Shown here: one piece after another, positions 53,151 through 59,995 of the stretch
How positions within the stretch are numbered: the first letter of the stretch is position 1
Layout: each line of letters begins with the position of its first letter
Source of the DNA: Marinirhabdus sp050859505
Lineage (GTDB): Bacteria > Bacteroidota > Bacteroidia > Flavobacteriales > Flavobacteriaceae
Direction: 5' to 3'
Assembly (NCBI RefSeq): GCF_050859505.1
Contig: NZ_CP193934.1
Span: forward strand, 1,612,001 to 1,676,000
Length of the DNA stretch: 64,000 nucleotides
Notes under the pieces: generated by a model
Seen by the model: only the letters and a program-made list of their open reading frames with translations
Databases searched by the model: none
What the model was told of the DNA's origin: nothing
Translations under genes and position numbers: made by a program

Positions 53151-53181
53151 AAAGTCCGTTGTAATTTTTGCTACGGGCTTT
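53151..53181 (-). terminator. terminator of the BLUF gene (also faces ftsZ)
   Basis: AAAGTCCGT (53151-53159) and ACGGGCTTT (53173-53181) pair with one wobble. On the reverse strand the stem runs into TTTTTATA, directly after the BLUF stop. Confidence 0.65.
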
Positions 53182-53602
53182 ACGATCTGTCTATTTTCTG
53201 ATACATAACAAAGGGTAGTAGGAGTCTAGTGAGTTTATTTGAAGTAGTTGTGTGTACATTACTCAAGTATTCTCTTATTTTTCGAAAATCTTCTTCGGTT
53301 TTTAAAACATTAAATTTTGAGTCATAATTGAAGAAGAGAGGCTTAGCTGTTGCTTTATTATACACCTCAAAAATATCTTGGTGTCTAACATCATTTTTTA
53401 TTTTATTCTCGTAAAGGTTTAAAATGTGTTTAACCTCTCCTTCAATTACTTGGAAGAAGTGTCCTAAATTATAAAGTAGAATACCACTTACGTTAGCATT
53501 ATTATTTTGTTCAGAAGCTTCCGAAAAAATGTTCTCAACATCTAATTCGGAGAGTTGAGGAGCTGCATTGCTTATATAGCAAATGGTGTGTAAGGATTTC
53601 AT
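53180..53602 (-). CDS. BLUF-domain blue-light sensor
   Basis: The 140-residue protein is a single BLUF (flavin-binding blue-light) domain with a short helical C-terminus. Three photocycle residues are present at the spacing of AppA: Tyr9 (TICYISNA), Asn33 (EQNNNANVSG) and Gln51 (GHFFQVIEGE); the Tyr-Asn distance is 24 and Asn-Gln 18, as in AppA Tyr21/Asn45/Gln63. It should bind FAD and signal through a partner protein, since no output domain is fused. Partner and target are unknown. Its position beside ftsZ may be chance. Confidence 0.85.
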   Translation of the reverse strand: MKSLHTICYISNAAPQLSELDVENIFSEASEQNNNANVSGILLYNLGHFFQVIEGEVKHILNLYENKIKNDVRHQDIFEVYNKATAKPLFFNYDSKFNVLKTEEDFRKIREYLSNVHTTTSNKLTRLLLPFVMYQKIDRS

Positions 53603-53726
53603 AGGTGGAGGTTGTTTCTATAAAATTACAAAAACTTTTGAAAGTATGTACTTCTATTCGAATAAATACGAATGGTATTAAAAGAAGCCCAGGTAGCGAT
53701 AGCACTATTTTATAAATGAAAATGAG

Positions 53727-53734
53727 TATCTTTG
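53727..53734 (+). promoter_or_regulatory. -7 box of the yqeY promoter
   Basis: TATCTTTG matches TAnnTTTG exactly, 20 bp before the ATG at 53755. Confidence 0.6.
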
Positions 53735-53754
53735 GCATCCAATAAAACGAAATC

Positions 53755-54207
53755 ATGAGCTTGTCTACACAAATTATGGATGCTATGAAAATAGCCATGA
53801 AAGCAAAAGATCAGCAAGCTTTACAAGCATTGCGTTCTGTGAAATCTGCTATTTTAATAGCTCAGACTGAAAGTGGAGCAAAGCAAGAGCTTACCGATGA
53901 TGAGGAGATTAAACTCCTTCAGAAATTGGTGAAACAACGTAAAGATAGTGCTGTATTATATAGTGAACAGGGGCGTAAAGACCTTTCAGAACCAGAATTG
54001 GCAGAAGCTGCTGTGATAGAAAAATTTTTACCAGCTCAATTAAGTGAACAGGAAGTTGAGAAACTGGTAGAAGAAGCCATTGCACAAACTGGAGCCAGTT
54101 CTATGGGCGATATGGGGAAAGTAATGGGAATTGTAAGCGGAAAAGCTGCAGGAAGAGCAGATGGAAAAACTATTAGTACCATTGTAAAACAAAAGTTGAG
54201 TAATTAG
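53755..54207 (+). CDS. GatB/YqeY domain protein
   Basis: The 150-residue protein is a YqeY-type all-helical domain, related to the tail of GatB, with the family segments AMKAKDQQALQALRSVKSAI, QLSEQEVEKLVEEAI and SMGDMGKVMGIVSGKAAGRA near the end. The domain may bind tRNA; no activity is established from sequence. It commonly follows ftsZ in Bacteroidota, which fits here although a divergent BLUF gene lies between. tRNA-Arg follows within 30 bp. Confidence 0.9.
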   Translation: MSLSTQIMDAMKIAMKAKDQQALQALRSVKSAILIAQTESGAKQELTDDEEIKLLQKLVKQRKDSAVLYSEQGRKDLSEPELAEAAVIEKFLPAQLSEQEVEKLVEEAIAQTGASSMGDMGKVMGIVSGKAAGRADGKTISTIVKQKLSN

Positions 54208-54236
54208 TAAGATTCCCGCCTACCCGGGAATGACAT

Positions 54237-54310
54237 GGCCGCGTGGCGCAACTGAATAGCGCATCAGATTTCGGCTCTGAGGGTTGGGGGTTTGAATCCC
54301 TTCGCGGTCA
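54237..54310 (+). tRNA. tRNA-Arg, anticodon TCG
   Basis: The cloverleaf folds completely: acceptor GGCCGCG with CGCGGTC (one G-T pair), D stem GCGC/GCGC, anticodon stem TCAGA/TCTGA with loop TTTCGGC (anticodon TCG at 54271-54273), T stem GGGGG/CCCTT with loop TTTGAAT, discriminator A. CCA is not encoded. Confidence 0.93.
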
Positions 54311-54319
54311 CGAATACAT

Positions 54320-54375
54320 AAAAAGTCCAAACGTCAAATCAAGCTCGCTTGAATTTGAAAGTTTGGGCTTTTTAT
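54320..54375 (+). terminator. terminator after tRNA-Arg
   Basis: AAAAAGTCCAAAC (54320-54332) pairs with GTTTGGGCTTTTT (54361-54373) with one wobble; the interior forms a further AAGC-GCTT hairpin. Confidence 0.8.
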
Positions 54376-54393
54376 TTTCAAAGCGGAGCTTTG

Positions 54394-54568
54394 AGGGATC
54401 ACCGTAGGTAATCCCAATTCGTGATGTATGTTTATCACTTAGAAGTTTAATTGTTTTTTTTTAAACACCTAGCTTTTTTTCTAGCCTGAGGTAGTTGCAT
54501 TTTCAGGATTGAGTAATTTAGGGATCACCGTAGGTAATCCCAATTCGTGATGGATATACATCACGAAT
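54394..54568 (+). repeat. structured 33-bp direct repeat
   Basis: Copies at 54394-54426 and 54520-54552 are identical over 33 bp (core GGGATCACCGTAGGTAATCC). Each holds a GGGAT-c-ACC/GGT-a-ATCCC hairpin, and then a second hairpin, perfect (ATTCGTGATG/CATCACGAAT) in copy 2 and partial in copy 1. The rest of 54376-54991 shows no gene. Confidence 0.85.
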
Positions 54569-54926
54569 AATTTGATTGGATTTTTACATTTCAGGACACC
54601 CAGGCTTTTTTGAACAGGGAACCGGTATCATTGTAGGATTCATAAAAGCTGAATTACAGTAGGTGCTCTCTAGGCATAGTTTCTTATTTGTAAAGAGATT
54701 AATAGAAATATCTGTTAAACAGCTCTATTCCAGTATTCTTTAAGCTTTAATAATATCTATTGGTTGTGTTGTTTATATTGATTTTAATCTATAGGTATAT
54801 AGTTAAAAATGAATTATCCATCTCATGTATTGTGAGTAAGAGGGTATTTCGAAAGGAATAGATAATTTTAAGGCAATATTTTGAACAATTTAACGTTACC
54901 AATGAATGGCGTGCCTTCTTTTACTA

Positions 54927-54934
54927 TACATTTG
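54927..54934 (+). promoter_or_regulatory. -7 box upstream of the serine hydrolase
   Basis: TACATTTG fits TAnnTTTG exactly, giving a leader of about 50 bases before ATG 54992. Confidence 0.5.
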
Positions 54935-54991
54935 CACGAAATTTACGATAGTGAACTAGTAGTCAACGTTTTAAAGCCCTATATTATTTAT

Positions 54992-55894
54992 ATGAATTAC
55001 ACAAACAAATTCCCCATCCTCCTACTTATTTTATGCATATCTTTTTCTTCTTTTGCTCAAGATCTTCCTATGAAAATAGAAGGAAGTATAGATCCCATTA
55101 AGGACCTCTACTGCGCAGAATTACAAACAGAATTAGAAACAGAAATTTTTAAACATAAAGATTGGCAACGCTTAATCGACAATAAGATGATGTCCATTGG
55201 TATCGTAGATTTAAGCGATATTAACGACATTCAATATGCGGGTCTTAATGACAACCATATGATGTACGCAGCAAGTCTTCCAAAAATTGCTGTTTTATTA
55301 GCTTCTATGGACGCTATTGATAAAGGTGAATTAGCCAATTCAAAAGCAATTCAAAAAGACATGCGCTTGATGATTAGTAAGTCTAACAATCAGGCAACTA
55401 CACGTATGATTGATCGTGTAGGATATGAAAAAATTGAATCTGTATTACGGGCACCAGAGAACAAGCTTTATGACGAAGCAGTTGGCGGAGGTCTTTGGGT
55501 TGGTAAACGGTACGCTGCTGGAGGAAGAAGATATCCAGAACCTATGAAGGGCTTAAGTCATGCGGCTACTACACGTCAAGTTTGTAATTTTTACTACCAA
55601 TTGGCTATGGGTAATCTGGTAAACGAAACACGTTCCAGACAAATGTTGAATATTATGGAGAAGCCAGAGTTACACCATAAATTTGTGAACACTTTAGACA
55701 AAGTAGCTCCTGATGCAAGATTATTTAGAAAATCGGGCTCTTGGAAAAATTATCATTCAGACTCTGTGTTAGTATGGGGTCCAGATCGCAAGTATATCTT
55801 GGTTGCTTTAATCGATAATGACTTAGGAGAACAAATCATTAGAGATTTAGTAGTTCCTTTGGAGAATGTAATGAAAAAATCACGAACTTTATAG
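54992..55894 (+). CDS. exported class A beta-lactamase-like serine hydrolase
   Basis: The 300-residue protein has a signal peptide (MNYTNKFPILLLILCISFSS, FAQ) and the three active-site motifs of penicillin-recognising serine hydrolases: SLPK (Ser95-Lys98), SNN (131-133) and KSG (247-249). These match the class A beta-lactamase/DD-peptidase fold. A Glu166-type region is not obvious, so it may act on peptidoglycan peptides or on another ester or amide and not on antibiotics. ATG 54992 starts the signal peptide; an upstream in-frame TTG overlaps promoter sequence. It is 16 bp upstream of the NTT-like transporter gene, so the two are probably co-transcribed. Confidence 0.82.
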   Translation: MNYTNKFPILLLILCISFSSFAQDLPMKIEGSIDPIKDLYCAELQTELETEIFKHKDWQRLIDNKMMSIGIVDLSDINDIQYAGLNDNHMMYAASLPKIAVLLASMDAIDKGELANSKAIQKDMRLMISKSNNQATTRMIDRVGYEKIESVLRAPENKLYDEAVGGGLWVGKRYAAGGRRYPEPMKGLSHAATTRQVCNFYYQLAMGNLVNETRSRQMLNIMEKPELHHKFVNTLDKVAPDARLFRKSGSWKNYHSDSVLVWGPDRKYILVALIDNDLGEQIIRDLVVPLENVMKKSRTL

Positions 55895-55910
55895 GGTAGA
55901 AACCACTATA

Positions 55911-58751
55911 ATGCTCACAGCACTTTTTAAAAGAACATTTGATATAAGAGATGGGGAAATCCGCATCTCTTTTTTTATGCAGTTGTATATCTTTCTGCTT
56001 ATTACCGTTCTTTTAATGGTAAAACCAACTGTAAATGCGCTATTCCTTTCAAAACTGGGAGCAGCGCATTTGCCGTATGCATATATGTTAGTTGCTGTTA
56101 TTGCTGTAATTGTTTCGTATTTTTATAACAAAGGTGTAAAGCAATTTTCACTTCGTAAGATTACGACTGGTACCCTTATTTTTTTCAGTTTAATTTTTGC
56201 CTTGTTAAGTTTTTTGATGTACACAAACAGCATAAATAACTGGGTGTTGTATGGATATTATTTAAGCGTTTCCATCTTTGCGGTTTTAGTTACCTCTCAA
56301 TTCTGGATCATTGCCAATATGGTATACAATGCGAGGGAAGCAAAGCGATTGTTTGGTTTTATTGGAGCTGGAGCCATTGCAGGTGGGATTTTTGGAGGAT
56401 ACTTAACCACCATTATTGCCTCAAGTTTTGGAAATAGAGTGGTGATTTTGGTGGCTGCATGTTTAATTGTTTGTTGTGTGCCTATTCTTCAAACTGTATG
56501 GAAACTTAGGGTAGAGAAACTTAATATGTACATACGGAAACAGCGTAAAGGAGCCATACAAGGTTCTTATTCCTCGCCTTTTAAACTTATTATTAACTCT
56601 AAGCACCTTACGTACCTTGCAGCTATAGTTGGAGTAGGGGTTGTTATGGCAAAACTCGTAGATTTTCAGTTTAGTGATTTTGCAAATAAAGCAATTCCGG
56701 ATAGTGATGAGTTGGCATCTTTTTTTGGTTTTTGGTTTTCTTCCTTTAATGTAATTGCGTTACTCATTCAGCTATTTTTAACCAATCGTTTGCTGGCTTG
56801 GCTAGGGGTAACTACAAACTTACTCATCTTGCCCCTGGGGATTGCTATTGGCTGTTTGTTGTTTTTAACATTTCCAGAACTTTGGGTACTCATCATTATT
56901 AAAGGGATGGACGGTAGCTTTAAACAATCTATTAATAAGGCGGGGATAGAGCTTTCTATTTTACCCATTCCTTCCCATATAAAAAATGAGGCAAAATCGT
57001 ATATAGATGTCGTGGTAGATAGTATTGCAACAGGTTTAGCGGGGTTAATGTTAATCTTTATTATAAGAAAATTAGAATTAAGCACCTCCTATATTACAGT
57101 TATTATTTTGTTATTTCTATTTATTTGGATGGTGCTTATTTACAAATTACGGGAGGCCTATTTTCAGTCTTTCCGAAGTAATATTCAAAACTCATTAGTA
57201 GGGGCTTCGGTAGAAAATAAAAATCTGAAATTTAACCGAACTTCAAAATCTACCATTAACATACTTACTCAAGGGGATGAAACTGAAATCATTACCATGT
57301 TGGACCATCTGGCCGATTTCAAATTGTACACATTTAGGCCTCATATTGTAAATTTGCTGAAACACGAATCTCCAAAGGTGAAGGCGGCTGCTATTTCGCA
57401 ATTGCATTATTACAATAAAGGAACCGCTACAGAGTATATCAAAGAGCTTATACATTTCAAGAATGACGAGGTGGTGTATGCAGCGATGGACTATCTTCTA
57501 AACCATACCGACATTAAAGAAGAAAATATTTTCAAATCGTATCTGGACAGCCCAACCGATTATATCTCGAATGCCGCTCTGCTTTGTTTGGCGAAAGATG
57601 CTTCTTCAAATAAAAAATTGGCATTGCGTTATCATTTGAGCGATCGATTGGACGCTAAGATTAAGGAGTTATTTTCAGTAGAGAATGACTTGCGTAAACA
57701 GGAGGTGGCAGAGCTTATGCTTGCTGTGGGCTACGCTAAAGATCCTCGTTTCTATTCGTTTATTTCGGCAAATTTTAATAATCGAGACCCCTATTTAATT
57801 AAGTTTGCCATTACCGCAGCAGGACTCACAGCACACGAACCTTTTATTAATCAATTGCTCGATTTTTTAGCTGAAAAGCCTTTTCGTGAAGCTGCAACAG
57901 AAGCGTTACAAGCCTATGGCGTGGGTATTACTAAAAAAGTATTACAATTAGAGTTATCCGAAAGTTTACCAGACACTATAAAGCCGTACATCCCAGAATT
58001 AATACAGTCCTTTAAAACAAGAGATTCTGTAAAAGTATTAATGCGTTTTTTGCAAAGTAAAGATTTTGTCATTAGAACAGAAGCTGCCAAATCGCTAAAT
58101 ACACTTAAGCTGGAAAACGTTTCCTTAGCTGTAGACCAACGTATGTTAACCAGAATTTTGCTTAGAGAAAGTGTCTTTTACAGAAATACTCTGCACGCAA
58201 TTATTACATTAAAAGGATTTATCGATACATCCCAGACAGATTCCTTAGATACTGATGCTGAAATAGAATCTAGTATCGCCAGAGAAAATCTTGTCGATTT
58301 GCTATTGGAACAATTAAATCAGAGTTTAGATTGTATTTTTAAATTATTCAGTTTAAAATATGATCAGGCAGATATAGATACCGCTTATTTCGGACTTAAA
58401 AGTGAAAAGCAGGATGTGCGTATAAATGCTATAGAATTTTTAGACAACCTCCTTAAATCAAGACTGAAAAGCAATATCCTGCCGTTAATCGAATACCACG
58501 TACTGGAGAACAATGGCTATGCTGTTTCATCTTTTGAAGCCAAGGTTAAGCCAGAAAAAGAAATCTTGACCATGCTATTACGTAATCGTGGTACAAGAAT
58601 GAAACTGGCTGTGCTTAACGTTATTAAATTTTCTGGAAATGACGCGTATCTTTCGGTGGTAAAACCTCTTATAAAGCACCCAAACCTTGTCGTGCAACGT
58701 TTTGCCATTCGCACTGTAAAAGAGCTAAAAATGGCCTCTATTGAGCAGTAA
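55911..58751 (+). CDS. NTT-type nucleotide transporter fused to HEAT repeats
   Basis: The 946-residue protein has about 11-12 membrane helices in residues 20-430 (ISFFMQLYIFLLITVLLMVK, then YMLVAVIAVIVSYFY and others). The segments LFGFIGAGAIAGGIFGGYL and IIKGMDGSFKQSINKAGIEL are those of the ATP/ADP translocase (NTT/Npt1) family. Residues about 440-946 are HEAT-like helical repeats (PKVKAAAISQLHYYN, FVIRTEAAKSLNTLKLEN, NLVVQRFAIRTVKELKMA). Such fusions occur in free-living Bacteroidota; their substrate is not settled, so ATP/ADP exchange is only a hypothesis. It overlaps the converging serine hydrolase by 14 bp. Confidence 0.8.
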   Translation: MLTALFKRTFDIRDGEIRISFFMQLYIFLLITVLLMVKPTVNALFLSKLGAAHLPYAYMLVAVIAVIVSYFYNKGVKQFSLRKITTGTLIFFSLIFALLSFLMYTNSINNWVLYGYYLSVSIFAVLVTSQFWIIANMVYNAREAKRLFGFIGAGAIAGGIFGGYLTTIIASSFGNRVVILVAACLIVCCVPILQTVWKLRVEKLNMYIRKQRKGAIQGSYSSPFKLIINSKHLTYLAAIVGVGVVMAKLVDFQFSDFANKAIPDSDELASFFGFWFSSFNVIALLIQLFLTNRLLAWLGVTTNLLILPLGIAIGCLLFLTFPELWVLIIIKGMDGSFKQSINKAGIELSILPIPSHIKNEAKSYIDVVVDSIATGLAGLMLIFIIRKLELSTSYITVIILLFLFIWMVLIYKLREAYFQSFRSNIQNSLVGASVENKNLKFNRTSKSTINILTQGDETEIITMLDHLADFKLYTFRPHIVNLLKHESPKVKAAAISQLHYYNKGTATEYIKELIHFKNDEVVYAAMDYLLNHTDIKEENIFKSYLDSPTDYISNAALLCLAKDASSNKKLALRYHLSDRLDAKIKELFSVENDLRKQEVAELMLAVGYAKDPRFYSFISANFNNRDPYLIKFAITAAGLTAHEPFINQLLDFLAEKPFREAATEALQAYGVGITKKVLQLELSESLPDTIKPYIPELIQSFKTRDSVKVLMRFLQSKDFVIRTEAAKSLNTLKLENVSLAVDQRMLTRILLRESVFYRNTLHAIITLKGFIDTSQTDSLDTDAEIESSIARENLVDLLLEQLNQSLDCIFKLFSLKYDQADIDTAYFGLKSEKQDVRINAIEFLDNLLKSRLKSNILPLIEYHVLENNGYAVSSFEAKVKPEKEILTMLLRNRGTRMKLAVLNVIKFSGNDAYLSVVKPLIKHPNLVVQRFAIRTVKELKMASIEQ

Positions 58752-59991
58752 CAACCTTATCAATAGAACTCGCTAGATACATATGCGCTCCCGCGGAATT
58801 TTTACTCAATACATTGGTCATTAAGCATACTATATACTTTTTGCCGTTAGGATGTTCTACAGTAATTACAGAGTTCATGTAATTAAACTTATTTCCAGCG
58901 TATTCGCCACAAGAACCTGGTAAAGACTTATTGCAGCTGTAAAAACTTCCAGATTTAAAATACACCCGGGCACTGTCCAATTGTCTTGCTCTTGCATAAC
59001 GTATCCTTCGGTCTGTAATGTATAGTAAACGTTTTATTTCTAAACTAGAAGCCGTGTCAACCACTTTTCCCTGTTCCAATTGTACCAGATATTTCATCAA
59101 CCCTTTTGGCGAGCCTATACTTCCTCCTGTGCGGCCTACATACTTTCCCGCTGCATCGGTAAACATACCACCTAGGCGCCAATCGTCTTCTGTAATACCC
59201 AATTCTCGTAAGGGATCATTTACAACACTGCTCGCTAAGCTGGTCAATGAATCTCTTGGCGTATCTACAAAATATTTTTCTGAATCTTCCAAAGATAATC
59301 TAGGATAGTCTTTTCCAAAGGCAGCCATCAACATTGCTTCGCGGTACATGACACTGGCTGCACCGTTATTACTTACCGAAACCATGTGATCCAGCCATTC
59401 AAACAAGGTGAATGTATCACTCGCTACTACTTGTCTTTTGGTTAATTTTTCAGTTTTTGGGTCAAAAATGGGTACCGTATGATGATCTCCAGTTCCCCAA
59501 TATCTGGAATCTACAATTTTGTTACAAAGCAGAGCGATTCGTGCCTCAAAATCGTCAGGATATATTTTTTGTAGCTGATAAAAAACCGCATTTAAAACAG
59601 CAATTTTGCCAACACTCCCTGGCTGATAGCCTACATTCTCACGATGCGATGCATATTTCAGGTTGTTGGGATCTGTCATATCCAGAACTGCTAACGAATA
59701 ACTACCACCTGGAGTAATGCGCTTAATAGCTTTAGAAAATTCTGGATCTTCCTTTAAAATACTATCTATATTTTTATCGCCTACGGGGAGTAAATTTAAT
59801 TGTATGTCTTCAATACTGGCAAAGGCACCTGCGGGAATTCGAGTGTATTTCTCACCTTTATCAAGTGTATTCTGAATATCCAACAAACGCTTTATCTGCG
59901 AGCGCTCATAGCCATCTATAGGGTAAAATCCAAAAGAGAGCACTATACAACTAAGTAGTAGCAAGAAGATACTATATTTTTTACGTGTCAT
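58738..59991 (-). CDS. second exported SxxK serine hydrolase
   Basis: The 417-residue protein has an N-terminal signal or membrane anchor (YSIFLLLLSCIVLSFGF; the LLSC could be a lipobox) and again SVGK (Ser126-Lys129), SNN (VSVSNNGAAS) and KSG (YFKSGSFYSC). Four Cys in the C-terminal part (CNKSLPGSCGEY) may form disulfides. It is longer than the hydrolase at 54992 by an N-terminal and several internal insertions. I start at ATG 59991, five bases after the dikinase stop (four-base gap), so both are probably on one transcript. Substrate is unknown. It overlaps the transporter gene tail-to-tail. Confidence 0.8.
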   Translation of the reverse strand: MTRKKYSIFLLLLSCIVLSFGFYPIDGYERSQIKRLLDIQNTLDKGEKYTRIPAGAFASIEDIQLNLLPVGDKNIDSILKEDPEFSKAIKRITPGGSYSLAVLDMTDPNNLKYASHRENVGYQPGSVGKIAVLNAVFYQLQKIYPDDFEARIALLCNKIVDSRYWGTGDHHTVPIFDPKTEKLTKRQVVASDTFTLFEWLDHMVSVSNNGAASVMYREAMLMAAFGKDYPRLSLEDSEKYFVDTPRDSLTSLASSVVNDPLRELGITEDDWRLGGMFTDAAGKYVGRTGGSIGSPKGLMKYLVQLEQGKVVDTASSLEIKRLLYITDRRIRYARARQLDSARVYFKSGSFYSCNKSLPGSCGEYAGNKFNYMNSVITVEHPNGKKYIVCLMTNVLSKNSAGAHMYLASSIDKVVTAQ

Positions 59992-59995
59992 GGGG

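Noticed and set aside
54237..54568. Phage or island attachment site at tRNA-Arg
   Set aside because: The nearby 33-bp direct repeat is unrelated to the tRNA 3' end, and no integrase or phage gene is present.
54881..54991. Longer N-terminus of the serine hydrolase from an upstream TTG
   Set aside because: The extension overlaps the -7 box and would bury the signal peptide.
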